Assembly: GCA_030430025.1 (NCBI GenBank)
Contig: JAUIGR010000003.1
Location: 62,001 to 126,000, forward strand
Direction: 5' to 3'
Origin: Gammaproteobacteria bacterium
GTDB lineage: Bacteria > Pseudomonadota > Gammaproteobacteria > Xanthomonadales > Marinicellaceae
Length of the DNA stretch: 64,000 nt
Position numbers and translations under genes: made by a program. Each line of letters starts with the position of its first letter. The stretch's first letter is position 1. Under the pieces are notes generated by a model. That model was not told where the DNA came from, ran no database searches, and saw nothing but the letters and a program-made list of their open reading frames with translations. Positions 16,615 to 28,471 of the stretch are shown piece after piece.

Positions 16615-17481
16615 TTATGAAGACTTGTTTGACGATAATATGGTGCCACTGGTAAATGAGTGTATGCCACTGCCTGTTTGTAGCAGTAACTTGCCTTGTT
16701 CGTCAATGCCGATGTATTGTCCTGTGTGCGAATGTGTTCTGTCTTGTAAAGTGATAATTTGATTGACTAAGTGATCATGTTGCGACCAGTCATCGATGAA
16801 AGAAGTAAAGCCGAATTGGCAGAAAGTCTCACAGCTGTTTTTGATGTCTTTGAGTAGTTGGATAATAAATGTTGTGCGACTGATCGATTGAGTGTCTAAA
16901 GGTATATTGGTGGCTGGCTGGCTGATGATGTTCAATTGTTTGGCCGAGAGCTGCCAGTTGATACCTATGCCCAGAGTGACTTCAACTTGATGTTTATTCA
17001 ATGTTTTGGCCTCTGTCAGTATGCCGGCAAACTTATTGTTATGGTTATATAAGTCATTGGGCCATTTAATGGTCACAGAGGTGTGAGCAAAATGTTTTAT
17101 GGTTTTGATTACAGCCAGTGCGATTGCCAGAGTAAAACCAGACATAGAAGTCATTGATAGCGGTAATATGAAGCGGTGAGATAGGCAGACTGATCTGGCC
17201 AACGGTGTTAACCAAGAACGGTTGTTTTGGCCAACTCCTGCGCTTTGGTGTTCTGCAATAAGTGTGCTGTTAGGTTTGACCTGTTTTTGAGTAGACGGTG
17301 TTGTGCACACTACTTCAATGATTGAAAAGTCGATGGCTTGTTGTAACGCTTGTTTATCGATGGGAATGATGATTTGATTCGGATCTAAGCCAGCCTTTGT
17401 GAGGATTTCTAGTTGATCCGAATTGAGACTTTCCTGGTTATGGCACCACTGATAGAACAGTGTTGATAAGGTTGAACTCAT
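16615..17481 (-). CDS. birA: Biotin--[acetyl-CoA carboxylase] ligase
   Basis: 288 residues. Attaches biotin to the carboxylase carrier protein. The catalytic-domain signature KWPNDLYNHNNKFAGILTEA (~residues 143-162) holds the key lysine, followed by LGIGINW (~172-178). The biotin/AMP loop normally reads GRGRRGR; here it is AGVGQNNRSW (~85-94), so several arginines are missing. The N-terminal ~65 residues include a short HTH-like segment. The stop/start overlap with the upstream esterase (4 nt) indicates co-transcription. Confidence 0.87.
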   Translation of the reverse strand: MSSTLSTLFYQWCHNQESLNSDQLEILTKAGLDPNQIIIPIDKQALQQAIDFSIIEVVCTTPSTQKQVKPNSTLIAEHQSAGVGQNNRSWLTPLARSVCLSHRFILPLSMTSMSGFTLAIALAVIKTIKHFAHTSVTIKWPNDLYNHNNKFAGILTEAKTLNKHQVEVTLGIGINWQLSAKQLNIISQPATNIPLDTQSISRTTFIIQLLKDIKNSCETFCQFGFTSFIDDWSQHDHLVNQIITLQDRTHSHTGQYIGIDEQGKLLLQTGSGIHSFTSGTILSSNKSS

Positions 17482-18152
17482 TCAGCTGAGGTATCTTTTT
17501 TCTTGAGTCTCAGAATGAATTGTTTGATGTCTTCCAGTTCATCCATAGAAACGCCATGTTGTAGTGGATACTGGTGCCATGACACTTGATATCCAGTAGC
17601 TTTTAGATGGTCAGCAGATGCTTTGCCTAGTGCAAAGGGGACAACCGGATCATATTGTCCGTGACCAATAAAATAGGATGTTCTCATGTTCATTTGACTG
17701 TGTTCATTAACCAGCAATTCTTGCATCGGCAAGTAGCAGGAAAGTGCTATTACACCAGCGAGCCTTTCTTTAAAACGTGTGGATATGTGTAGTGACATAG
17801 CACCACCTTGTGAAAAGCCCGCCAAAACGATTTGATCGCTGCGCCAGCCTTTTGCTTTCTGTGCCTCTATCAGCGCCAGTATTTTTTGCTCAGATTCTCT
17901 GATGCCTTGTTCGTCTGGCATTTTGCCGATGTCCATTATTTTAATATCATACCAAGAGCGCATGGCCATACCACCATTGATAGTGACTGGTTGTATTGGT
18001 GCGTGAGGAAAAATAAATTCAATATCAACGTTGGGATTTTTGAATTGAGGTACTACTGGTTCAAAATCATGGCCATCAGCACCCAGCCCGTGTAGCCATA
18101 TGATCAGTAAATCGGGGGCGTTGCCAGTTTGTCTAGTGATGTATTCAAGCAT
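17478..18152 (-). CDS. Carboxylesterase/phospholipase-type alpha/beta hydrolase
   Basis: About 224 residues from ATG 18152 (MLEYITRQTG), with AGAGA 5 nt upstream; an in-frame start at 18236 would add 28 poorly conserved residues. Visible are the oxyanion-hole motif LHGLGADGHDF (~22-32), the nucleophile elbow AGFSQGGAMS (~116-125) and a late GHGQYDPVVP with the acid. This pattern fits the EstB/YpfH-like carboxylesterase family of ~220 residues. Broad esterase or lysophospholipase activity is likely; physiological substrate unknown. Confidence 0.85.
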   Translation of the reverse strand: MLEYITRQTGNAPDLLIIWLHGLGADGHDFEPVVPQFKNPNVDIEFIFPHAPIQPVTINGGMAMRSWYDIKIMDIGKMPDEQGIRESEQKILALIEAQKAKGWRSDQIVLAGFSQGGAMSLHISTRFKERLAGVIALSCYLPMQELLVNEHSQMNMRTSYFIGHGQYDPVVPFALGKASADHLKATGYQVSWHQYPLQHGVSMDELEDIKQFILRLKKKDTSAE

Positions 18153-18217
18153 GAAATCTCTGTGAGATGCTAAAGGTCTCATATTATAATGCGTGGTTCT
18201 ATGAATTGGGTTTGAAT

Positions 18218-18355
18218 ATGATAAAAACCAAATCAATGTGGTTATCGGTGTTTTGTTTGATTGTCAGTGGATGCGGTAACAGAGGTGATTTGTATGTCCC
18301 TCAAGATGACAATCATCAGCAAAAACAAGAGCAAACTGAACAAAAGAATGACTGA
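18218..18355 (+). CDS. lptM: LptM-like small lipoprotein
   Basis: 45 residues from ATG 18218 (MIKTKSMWLSVFCLIVSGCG). The lipobox VSGC is followed by GNRGDLYVPQDD, matching the CGxxGxLYxP pattern of LptM (YifL), which assists LptD maturation in the outer membrane in E. coli. The gene lies immediately before dapF, as in other gammaproteobacteria, and overlaps its start by 8 nt. Confidence 0.85.
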   Translation: MIKTKSMWLSVFCLIVSGCGNRGDLYVPQDDNHQQKQEQTEQKND

Positions 18356-19097
18356 TGTTTTTCATAAAATGCAGGGTTTAGGTAATGATTTCATGTTGAT
18401 AGATGCAACTTTAGGCTGGTCATTGCCTGATGCTCATATAATCAGACAATGGGCTGACCGCCGCACAGGTATTGGGTTTGATCAGTTAATATATGTCAGT
18501 GGACAGCCCAATAATTGGCGATATCAATTTTTTAATGCAGACGGTAGTGAAGCTGAACAATGTGGCAATGGACAGCGTGCTTTGGCACTATATTTGTCAC
18601 GACAATACCAGGCTACATGGCCACAGGTAGTTGATGGTTTGGGCGGAAAGGTTTCCTTATCAGTAATAGATGAAGACCATATCAAAGTGATTATTCAAGG
18701 TGCCATTGAATGCCATTCAGTTGGAGCAGGTATGCATGTTAACGTAGGTAATCCGCATTGGGTGCTGGTAGTTGATGATGTTCAAGCAGAAGGATTTAAA
18801 CATTGGAGGGAACAAGCAAAGTTGTTCTTTCCCCAAGGAGTTAATATAGAGCTAGTTGAGCAGTCTGAACCTGGAGAAATAGTCATCCGTATATGGGAAC
18901 GAGGGACTGGAGAAACACAAGCATGTGGCAGTGGTGCCTGTGCGGCTGCTTGGGCATTAACTATGGATAATCAGCAGTCTACATATAAAGTGAGTATGCA
19001 TGGCGGTATTTTACAAGTAATATGTGATCGTAATCAGGGTACAATTTGCATGACTGGCTCAGCTAGGCATGTGTTTCAGGGAGTTATTACTGGATGA
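18348..19097 (+). CDS. dapF: Diaminopimelate epimerase
   Basis: 249 residues from ATG 18348 (MTDVFHKMQGLGNDFMLID). Converts LL- to meso-diaminopimelate for lysine and peptidoglycan synthesis. Both catalytic cysteines are seen, in EQCGNGQRAL (~residue 70) and QACGSGACAAAW (~196-207). An upstream in-frame ATG inside lptM is rejected because the conserved N-terminus begins here. Somewhat shorter than the E. coli enzyme (274). ATGA overlap with the next gene. Confidence 0.93.
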   Translation: MTDVFHKMQGLGNDFMLIDATLGWSLPDAHIIRQWADRRTGIGFDQLIYVSGQPNNWRYQFFNADGSEAEQCGNGQRALALYLSRQYQATWPQVVDGLGGKVSLSVIDEDHIKVIIQGAIECHSVGAGMHVNVGNPHWVLVVDDVQAEGFKHWREQAKLFFPQGVNIELVEQSEPGEIVIRIWERGTGETQACGSGACAAAWALTMDNQQSTYKVSMHGGILQVICDRNQGTICMTGSARHVFQGVITG

Positions 19098-19777
19098 GTG
19101 AAATGACAGAAAGACAAGTGATACAATATTTACAGACTCATTCAGAGTTTTTCGCAAATAACCCGAAATTATTAAATGCATTAACTGTTGCTAATCCGCA
19201 GGGAGAGGTGGTTAATCTGGCAGACCGGAAAATGCTGCAATTGCAAGAGAAGAACAAGCAATTAACAGTTCAACTTAAACAACTGGTAAACAATGCGCAA
19301 CGAAATGAAGGATTGATGAATCGGTTATTCCAGCTGTTAATCGAGTTATCTATGAATGCACCAAAAGAACTATTTGTTACTGCATTGGTGTCCTTTATTA
19401 AAAAAGATTTTCCAAGTGATTATTTTCAATTATTATTAGCCGATATTAGCTTCGGTGAAGATGATTCTCAAATCAGCTTATATACCGCTGAACAAAGACA
19501 ACTTTTTGCGGGTTTTGTGAATAACAGCACTCCATTGTCTGGTAGATTGCCTGAATTAAAGATGCGTGCTATTTTTGGTAATGGTAGTCAGGTCAGGTCA
19601 GCCATTGTGCTGCCTATTGGTACAGCTGCAGAACATGGCTTGATGGCATTTGGCAGTGATGATGAACATAAGTTTCATCCCGATTTAGCCAGTGATGTGT
19701 TACAAAAGTTAGTCCACATTCTGGCGGCATATATTGATGGGCAAATCAATGGTTTTAGTGACCAACAATTATCCTAA
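19094..19777 (+). CDS. DUF484 family protein
   Basis: 227 residues. The N-terminus VIQYLQTHSEFFANNPKLLN and the helix ADRKMLQLQEKNKQLTVQLK are typical of DUF484 (YigA). The remainder looks GAF-like (LPIGTAAEHGLMAFGSDD, LVHILAAYIDG). Role unknown; in many gammaproteobacteria it sits between dapF and xerC. Here xerC does not follow; a terminator comes two bases after the stop codon. Confidence 0.88.
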   Translation: MSEMTERQVIQYLQTHSEFFANNPKLLNALTVANPQGEVVNLADRKMLQLQEKNKQLTVQLKQLVNNAQRNEGLMNRLFQLLIELSMNAPKELFVTALVSFIKKDFPSDYFQLLLADISFGEDDSQISLYTAEQRQLFAGFVNNSTPLSGRLPELKMRAIFGNGSQVRSAIVLPIGTAAEHGLMAFGSDDEHKFHPDLASDVLQKLVHILAAYIDGQINGFSDQQLS

Positions 19778-19778
19778 C

Positions 19779-19810
19779 TTTTCAGGTGTTTAAATAGTTG
19801 CACCTGAAAA
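19779..19810 (+). terminator. Terminator after the dapF operon
   Basis: Perfect 10-base arms TTTTCAGGTG and CACCTGAAAA with a 12-base loop, immediately after the DUF484 stop. The run of T on the 3' side is short. Confidence 0.6.
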
Positions 19811-19834
19811 ATGCATAACGTATTGTTAACTATC

Positions 19835-20104
19835 AAGAGTTACTTCAATTTTGCACATTTTTTCGACCAGGAAACACAGGTGTCACGATGCATTTTTATT
19901 CGCCGCTTCCATGTGACTCTCAGGCTAACGTGAAAAAGTTTTCCAGAAACTTTTTTATGGTCGATGGTGTGGCACAGGGATTTGCCACCTTGAGCCATCA
20001 GGCTCAAGTAAGGTCAAAAAACATCAGCAAAATCACACTTTTGCGCTTAAGTGTTTTTTTGGCCAATGCTGGAAAAGGCCAGGGACTTTTTCAGGACTGA
20101 CTAA
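19835..20104. repeat. Dispersed repeat, full-length copy
   Basis: About 270 bases starting AAGAGTTACTTCAATTTTG and ending TTCAGGACTGACTA. The head and tail recur at 58671-58744, where about 190 internal bases are missing. The interior has a strong hairpin (CTTGAGCC / GGCTCAAG, 19989-20008). It contains a 70-codon open frame that I do not consider a gene. Likely a genome-specific non-autonomous repeat. 20105-20280 shows nothing further. Confidence 0.6.
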
Positions 20105-20280
20105 ATACCTAATCATTTGAACTATCCGATGGCGATTTGATATAGACCGGCGGAGGTTTCCAAAGGTTTCTGATTACAATACTTGGATTTGTTTTAAGAT
20201 GATGAGACTAAGAGATCGTTTAAGTTGTTATGGTTGAATGACATGCGACTATGGAATCGCAGTTATTTGTCATGAAAATA

Positions 20281-20309
20281 TTGCTTATCTATTTATCAGC
20301 AATTATAAT
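20281..20309 (+). promoter_or_regulatory. Sigma70 promoter of the ATP synthase operon
   Basis: TTGCTT (20281-20286), 17-base spacer, TATAAT (20304-20309), about 75 bases before atpI. A near-consensus housekeeping promoter. Confidence 0.75.
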
Positions 20310-20383
20310 GCAGGCGCTTTTACAAGGGCAAGCAGTTTGATAGGTTGGAAGAGTCTCACAAAAAGGGTTTGTGAGCGCTAAGT

Positions 20384-21638
<1,255 letters not shown>

Positions 21639-21658
21639 TTTTTTAATTTTAACCATAA

Positions 21659-21952
<294 letters not shown>

Positions 21953-21992
21953 TTTTTAGCACCAATCCAATGGATTAAGGCGGAGTACAAAC

Positions 21993-22463
21993 ATGAATAT
22001 TAATGCAACTCTTATCATTCAAGCACTTGTGTTCTTTGTTGTGATAGTGATCACCATGAAGTACATCTGGCCGCAAATCTTGGGTGCTATGGAAGAGCGT
22101 GAGAAAAAGATTGCTGACGGTTTGGCCGCTGGTGATCGTGCTGAAAAAGAATTGAATCAAGCCAAAGCCAAAGTGGAAACTTTGATTGTAGAAGCCAAGG
22201 AGCAAGCCAGTCACATTAAAGACCAGGCCACACAAATGGCAACCAAGATCAAAGACCAGGCCAAATCTGATGCACTTGCAGAAAAAGAGCGCCAGCTGAC
22301 AGCAGCTAAAGTTGAGATTGAGCAGGAAACTAACCGAGCCAAAGAAGCCTTGCGTCAGCAAGTGTCCGCTTTGGCCATCGCAGGTACTGAGCGGTTGATT
22401 TCTAAAGAAGTTGACGCTAAGAAACATGCAGATTTGCTAGACGATTTAATTAAAGAGATCTAA
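21993..22463 (+). CDS. atpF: F0F1 ATP synthase subunit b
   Basis: 156 residues. One N-terminal membrane helix (NATLIIQALVFFVVIVITMK) is followed by a long Ala/Lys/Glu-rich coiled coil that forms the peripheral stalk (e.g. KKIADGLAAGDRAEKELNQA). Single copy, so the stalk is a homodimer, as in gammaproteobacteria. It is spaced 2 bases from atpH. Confidence 0.95.
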   Translation: MNINATLIIQALVFFVVIVITMKYIWPQILGAMEEREKKIADGLAAGDRAEKELNQAKAKVETLIVEAKEQASHIKDQATQMATKIKDQAKSDALAEKERQLTAAKVEIEQETNRAKEALRQQVSALAIAGTERLISKEVDAKKHADLLDDLIKEI

Positions 22464-22465
22464 CA

Positions 22466-22993
22466 ATGAGTGAATTAATCACATTAGCAAGACCTTATGC
22501 CAAAGCGGCATTTGAGTTCGCCAAAAGCGAGTCAGTTGTTGACCAATGGTCAAAAGACTTGATGGTGGCTGCGGGATTAGCTCAAGATGACAAGATTCTC
22601 AATTACTTCAGTCAGCCAGATGTTCCGGACGAAGATTTGGTTCAATTGGTATGCGGTGACAATGCCAGCGAACATTACAAAAATTTTGTAAGGTTGCTGG
22701 TTGATAATGACCGTTTAAGCTTGTTACCCGAAGTGGCTGAATTGTATCAGTACTATCTTGAGCAAGATTCACAGGCATTAACTGTTGATGTGTACTCAGC
22801 TGTCGAATTGACAGAAGCTCAAAAACAAGCGATGACAGCAGCTCTCAGCAAAAGAACCGGTAAACAGATCAGCTTGAATGCACAAATTGATGAAACCTTA
22901 ATGGGCGGTGCCCGCATTCACTGTGGAGATTTGGTGATTGACGGTACATTGCGCGGCAAGGTTGATCGATTGAAAACACAGCTTTTTAATTAA
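22466..22993 (+). CDS. atpH: F0F1 ATP synthase subunit delta
   Basis: 175 residues. Links the b stalk to the top of F1. The N-terminal helical domain ([17 protein letters not shown]) and the C-terminal signature ([20 protein letters not shown], ~148-167) are diagnostic of the OSCP/delta family. It sits between atpF and atpA in the expected order. Confidence 0.96.
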   Translation: MSELITLARPYAKAAFEFAKSESVVDQWSKDLMVAAGLAQDDKILNYFSQPDVPDEDLVQLVCGDNASEHYKNFVRLLVDNDRLSLLPEVAELYQYYLEQDSQALTVDVYSAVELTEAQKQAMTAALSKRTGKQISLNAQIDETLMGGARIHCGDLVIDGTLRGKVDRLKTQLFN

Positions 22994-23031
22994 TTTATGT
23001 CAACAGACTTAATAGAATACGAGGAAATGCA

Positions 23032-24579
23032 ATGCAAACGACATTGAATCCATCAGAAATCAGTGAACTGATTAAAGATCGAATTAAGGACTTTAAAGTT
23101 CAGTCAGAGGCCCGCACAGAAGGTACTGTAGTCAGTACATCTGACGGTATTGTACGTATCCATGGCTTGGCCGATGCGATGCAAGGTGAAATGATTGAAT
23201 TGCCTGGCGACACCTATGCTTTGGCATTGAATCTGGAACGAGATTCTGTGGGTGCGGTAATTTTGGGTGATTATGGCCACATTTCAGAAGGCGATAAAGC
23301 CAAATGTACCAGTCGTATTCTTGAAGTCCCTGTTGGCCCTGAATTGATTGGACGTGTGGTAGATTCATTGGGTAACCCGATAGATGGTAACGGTCCTATT
23401 GAAGCCAAATTAACTTCACCTATTGAAAAAATTGCTCCGGGCGTAATTGACCGTAAATCGGTTGATCAACCTGTACAAACAGGCTTGAAATCAATTGATG
23501 CTATGGTTCCCATTGGACGTGGTCAACGTGAGTTGATTATTGGAGACCGTCAAACAGGTAAAACAGCCGTGGCCATTGACGCCATCATTAACCAAAAAGG
23601 CACGGGTGTTGTTTGTATCTACGTAGCCATTGGTCAAAAACGTTCTTCGGTATCTGCTTTGGTACGTAAATTAGAAGAGCATGGTGCCATGGATCACACC
23701 ATCATCGTTGCTGCTACAGCTTCTGATTCTGCTGCGATGCAATACATTGCACCTTACTCAGGTTGTGCCATGGGAGAGTACTACCGTGACCGCGGACAAG
23801 ATGCATTGATTATTTATGATGATTTGACTAAACAAGCATGGGCTTACCGTCAAGTATCATTGTTGTTGAAACGTCCTCCAGGTCGTGAAGCGTATCCTGG
23901 TGATGTATTCTACTTACACTCACGTTTGTTAGAGCGTGCAGCGCGTGTTAACGCTGATTATGTTGAGCGTTTTACTAACGGTGAAGTAAAAGGGAAAACC
24001 GGTTCTTTAACTGCATTGCCTATCATTGAAACACAAGCTGGTGACGTATCTGCGTTCGTACCAACCAATGTAATTTCGATTACTGACGGACAAATCTTCT
24101 TGGGTACTGATTTATTCAACTCAGGTATCCGTCCTGCGATTGATGCGGGTTTGTCGGTATCTCGTGTAGGTGGTGCTGCGCAAACTAAAGTGGTTAAGAA
24201 ATTGGGTGGTGGTGTTCGTTTGGCTCTGGCTCAATACCGTGAATTGGCCGCTTTTGCTCAGTTCGCTTCTGATTTGGACGAAGCCACTCGAGCGCAATTG
24301 GAACGTGGTCAACGTGTAACTGAATTGATGAAACAAAAACAATACTCACCAATGAGTGTGGCTGAAATGGCCGTTTCATTGTTCGCCATTGATCGTGGTT
24401 ACATGGATGATGTGGCGATGAATGAAATCGGTGCCTTTGAGTCTGCCTTGATTGACCACATGAACAACACCAAAGCTGATTTTATGGACTCACTGAACAA
24501 AACTGGTGATTTTAATGACGAAATCGAAGCGAAATTGAAAGATGGTGTTGAAGATTTCAAAAAAACAGGCAGCTGGTAA
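23032..24579 (+). CDS. atpA: F0F1 ATP synthase subunit alpha
   Basis: 515 residues. Non-catalytic nucleotide-binding subunit of F1. P-loop [13 protein letters not shown] (~residues 170-182), and PSDVISI-like conserved segment '[20 protein letters not shown]' (~345-364). Full length, and near-identical in layout to other gammaproteobacterial AtpA proteins. The several long frames on the opposite strand are shadows of its strong codon bias. Confidence 0.98.
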   Translation: MQTTLNPSEISELIKDRIKDFKVQSEARTEGTVVSTSDGIVRIHGLADAMQGEMIELPGDTYALALNLERDSVGAVILGDYGHISEGDKAKCTSRILEVPVGPELIGRVVDSLGNPIDGNGPIEAKLTSPIEKIAPGVIDRKSVDQPVQTGLKSIDAMVPIGRGQRELIIGDRQTGKTAVAIDAIINQKGTGVVCIYVAIGQKRSSVSALVRKLEEHGAMDHTIIVAATASDSAAMQYIAPYSGCAMGEYYRDRGQDALIIYDDLTKQAWAYRQVSLLLKRPPGREAYPGDVFYLHSRLLERAARVNADYVERFTNGEVKGKTGSLTALPIIETQAGDVSAFVPTNVISITDGQIFLGTDLFNSGIRPAIDAGLSVSRVGGAAQTKVVKKLGGGVRLALAQYRELAAFAQFASDLDEATRAQLERGQRVTELMKQKQYSPMSVAEMAVSLFAIDRGYMDDVAMNEIGAFESALIDHMNNTKADFMDSLNKTGDFNDEIEAKLKDGVEDFKKTGSW

Positions 24580-24612
24580 ATACTAAGTAATACCCAATAA
24601 CAGGTAAATAAT

Positions 24613-25473
24613 ATGGCAGTCGGTAGTGAAATTGTAACCAAAATCAAAAGCGTAACCTCGACACGTAAAGTGACCACCGCTTTGGAGATGGTTTCAGCAA
24701 GTAAAATTAAAAAGGCACAGGACCAAATGAATGCATCTCGACCTTATACTCATAAGATCAAACAGATGATTGGACATTTGGCCAAAGCCACACCGGAATA
24801 CAAGCATCCGTTCATGCATGACCAACAGGCTGATCGCGTTGGTTACATCATCATCTCAACCGATCGTGGTTTGTGTGGTGGCTTGAACTCTATGTTGTTC
24901 AAAAAATGCGTGATGCACATGCGTGAGTGGCAACAAAAAGGTGCCGGTATTGATGTGGTTACCATTGGTAACAAAGCCGCATCACAATTCAGAAAAACCA
25001 ATGTTGAATTAAAGGGAAATATTTCAGCATTGGGTGACACACCTGAATTAGTTAAATTGATTGGTGTGGTTAAAGTGATGTTGGATGCTTACGTTAAAGG
25101 TGAGCTAAGCCATGTTTATTTGGTTTACAACGACTTTATCAACACCATGACGCAAAAGCCGATGGTTGATCAATTGTTGCCATTGCCTCCCACAGATGAG
25201 GAAGCGATCTCAGATAATTGGGACTACATTTATGAGCCAGAAGCCAAAGATGTGTTGGATCAGCTAATGAACCGCTACATTGAGTCTTTGGTTTATCAGG
25301 GTGTTTTAGAAAACTTGGCATCCGAGCATGCCTCCAGAATGGTTGCGATGAAATCTGCATCTGATAATGCTTCAGATTTGATTAAAGAGTTGCAGTTGAT
25401 TTATAACAAAGCCAGACAGGCAGCCATTACACAAGAAATTTCAGAAATTGTCGGCGGTGCGGCCGCAGTATAG
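24613..25473 (+). CDS. atpG: F0F1 ATP synthase subunit gamma
   Basis: 286 residues. Central rotor shaft. N-terminal helix [20 protein letters not shown] (~7-26), the [15 protein letters not shown] motif (~78-92) and the C-terminal coiled coil with [20 protein letters not shown] (~265-284) are all present. The spacing of 33 bases from atpA and 12 bases to atpD is typical. Confidence 0.97.
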   Translation: MAVGSEIVTKIKSVTSTRKVTTALEMVSASKIKKAQDQMNASRPYTHKIKQMIGHLAKATPEYKHPFMHDQQADRVGYIIISTDRGLCGGLNSMLFKKCVMHMREWQQKGAGIDVVTIGNKAASQFRKTNVELKGNISALGDTPELVKLIGVVKVMLDAYVKGELSHVYLVYNDFINTMTQKPMVDQLLPLPPTDEEAISDNWDYIYEPEAKDVLDQLMNRYIESLVYQGVLENLASEHASRMVAMKSASDNASDLIKELQLIYNKARQAAITQEISEIVGGAAAV

Positions 25474-26898
<1,425 letters not shown>

Positions 26899-26909
26899 GG
26901 TAATTAATC

Positions 26910-27332
26910 ATGTCAACCATTAAGTGTGATATTGTCAGTGCAGAAAAAGCCATCTTTTCGGGAGAAGTCTCAATGGTGGTTGCCAGTGGTATAGCCGGTG
27001 AGTTGGGTATTGCCCCAAGACACGCGCCTTTGATCACACAATTAAAGCCAGGCCAAGTTCGCGTTCATCACACTGATGGCAGCGAAGAAGACTTTTACGT
27101 ATCAGGTGGTATTCTTGAAGTACAACCTTATCTGGTTTCGGTTTTGGCAGATACTGCTTTACGCGCTGATGACATTGACGAAGCAGCTGCTATCAAAGCT
27201 AAAGAAGATGCTGAAAACTTATTAAAAGACAAAGCTAAGAAACAAGATTTAGCTAAAGTTCAGGCAGAACTAGCCAAAGCAGTTGCTCAGATTCAGGCAG
27301 TTGCACGATTGAAGAAAAATCTCAAGCGTTGA
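26910..27332 (+). CDS. atpC: F0F1 ATP synthase subunit epsilon
   Basis: 140 residues. Regulatory rotor subunit. The N-terminal beta barrel (KCDIVSAEKAIFSGEVSMVV, GELGIAPRHAPLITQLKPG) and the C-terminal two-helix domain (KEDAENLLKDKAKKQDLAKV) are present, so ATP-hydrolysis inhibition by the C-terminal helices is possible. Last gene of the operon; terminator follows 23 bases later. Confidence 0.96.
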   Translation: MSTIKCDIVSAEKAIFSGEVSMVVASGIAGELGIAPRHAPLITQLKPGQVRVHHTDGSEEDFYVSGGILEVQPYLVSVLADTALRADDIDEAAAIKAKEDAENLLKDKAKKQDLAKVQAELAKAVAQIQAVARLKKNLKR

Positions 27333-27355
27333 TCGTTGTGATGTTATCAGTATAA

Positions 27356-27382
27356 AAAAAGCCGGCATTATGTCGGCTTTTT
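27356..27382 (+). terminator. Terminator of the atp operon
   Basis: AAAAAGCCG and CGGCTTTTT flank a 9-base loop and end in a T run. A strong bidirectional-looking terminator that also serves the convergent gene at 27408-27968. Confidence 0.85.
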
Positions 27383-27407
27383 ATCAGTTATAAAGTTATT
27401 AGCTCGA

Positions 27408-27968
27408 CTAAATCACGGTGAAATTACTGCCTCGGAAACCTGTTCTTTTGGCATCACGACGGCGGCGTCTTTTGAGTCTATCTCTTAATTCCTTTTTTCG
27501 CCCCTTCACCCAGTCATCCTTGGTGAGTTCCTGTCCTTTGTAGAAGGGTGATTTTTTGTATGCTTTGACAAAACTTCTGAAATCTTGGTAAGCATCTCGT
27601 TCATGGGTGAGCTTTTCAGCTACCAAATCAATCATCATCGCATCAAACATTACACCCAACTCAGGCATGAAATTTGGGATGTATTCTTTGGAGCCAGTAA
27701 AATAAGACAATACAGCCATGACATAGTTTTTATTGTTTGTTCGCATATCCCACATTGGATCATCAACCATTTCAATCAAACAACGTAACTTCCTGATGGC
27801 ATCTTTAATAGTGTCAGATGGATTAGTTTGTTCAAGATTATTGAGCAATTTTTTAGCGGAATCAATAGTTTCTTTAGCGTTGATGGCTTGTGTTTTTTTG
27901 ATCTCGAGAACTTCTTCTAAGTGATTTCTTAAGCCGTCTGTTAGACTCAGTTGATATGCTTTTTCCAT
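27408..27968 (-). CDS. Hypothetical protein with YkvA (DUF1232)-like segment
   Basis: 186 residues. A helical N-terminal half (KTQAINAKETIDSAKKLLNN) is followed by AVLSYFTGSKEYIPNFMPEL (residues ~85-104), which resembles the DUF1232 core where IPDxIPxLG is expected. The C-terminus is very basic (RDRLKRRRRRDAKR) and could bind nucleic acid or membranes. No clear function. Convergent with the atp operon and sharing its terminator. Confidence 0.65.
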   Translation of the reverse strand: MEKAYQLSLTDGLRNHLEEVLEIKKTQAINAKETIDSAKKLLNNLEQTNPSDTIKDAIRKLRCLIEMVDDPMWDMRTNNKNYVMAVLSYFTGSKEYIPNFMPELGVMFDAMMIDLVAEKLTHERDAYQDFRSFVKAYKKSPFYKGQELTKDDWVKGRKKELRDRLKRRRRRDAKRTGFRGSNFTVI

Positions 27969-28471
27969 AGGTCAATTCGCTCAAATTTATTTATAAAATA
28001 CAGTGGTTAAGGAAACCAATCACTACGCTTTATGCCTTGATGTTAGCAGATCAAGATTAACCTGTAACAGTTTGCTTTCTTGTTTACAAATTCCTTATTA
28101 CTTGTCCAGTCCCTGAAGTTCACTTGTGAGTGAAACGATATAGATCTATGCCCTGGGGCTTATCAATCATTAATATAAGCTAATAATAGACACGAAAGGC
28201 GGTATTTTGATAGAAATACCAAAATAACCAGTGCGTATGTGTAACTTAGATCGTATTTATAACATAATATGACTGGTATTGCATCAGATAGATGCTTGAT
28301 GCGATTTTTTTAGATCTATCCGTGGGGGTTCAGCAGTATTGTTCACATTCATTGTCATGAGGGTTTTGTTGACTTTGTTGTGAATCAACTGCTCTGTGAT
28401 TTGCTCTTTAAAGGCTTCTATGATTTCTCGTTTTGTATGATTTATAATGCTGTTTTTTATTTGGTAAATTG
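27969..28471. other. 500-base leader region before glmU
   Basis: No gene supported. AT-rich; a TATAAT at 28443-28448, about 24 bases before the glmU ATG, is a possible -10 with no convincing -35. I see no sRNA-like hairpin with a T-run and no glmS-type ribozyme core. Confidence 0.4.

Noticed and set aside
19888-20100. 70-codon open frame in the dispersed repeat
   Set aside because: The second copy of the repeat deletes most of it, and no ribosome site or family supports it.
23132-24677. Long open frames opposite atpA and atpD
   Set aside because: They mirror strongly biased codons of highly expressed genes, have no ribosome sites and no family signatures.
27969-28471. glmS-type riboswitch or glmZ-like RNA upstream of glmU
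   Set aside because: No catalytic core or conserved hairpins seen, and the region precedes glmU rather than glmS.
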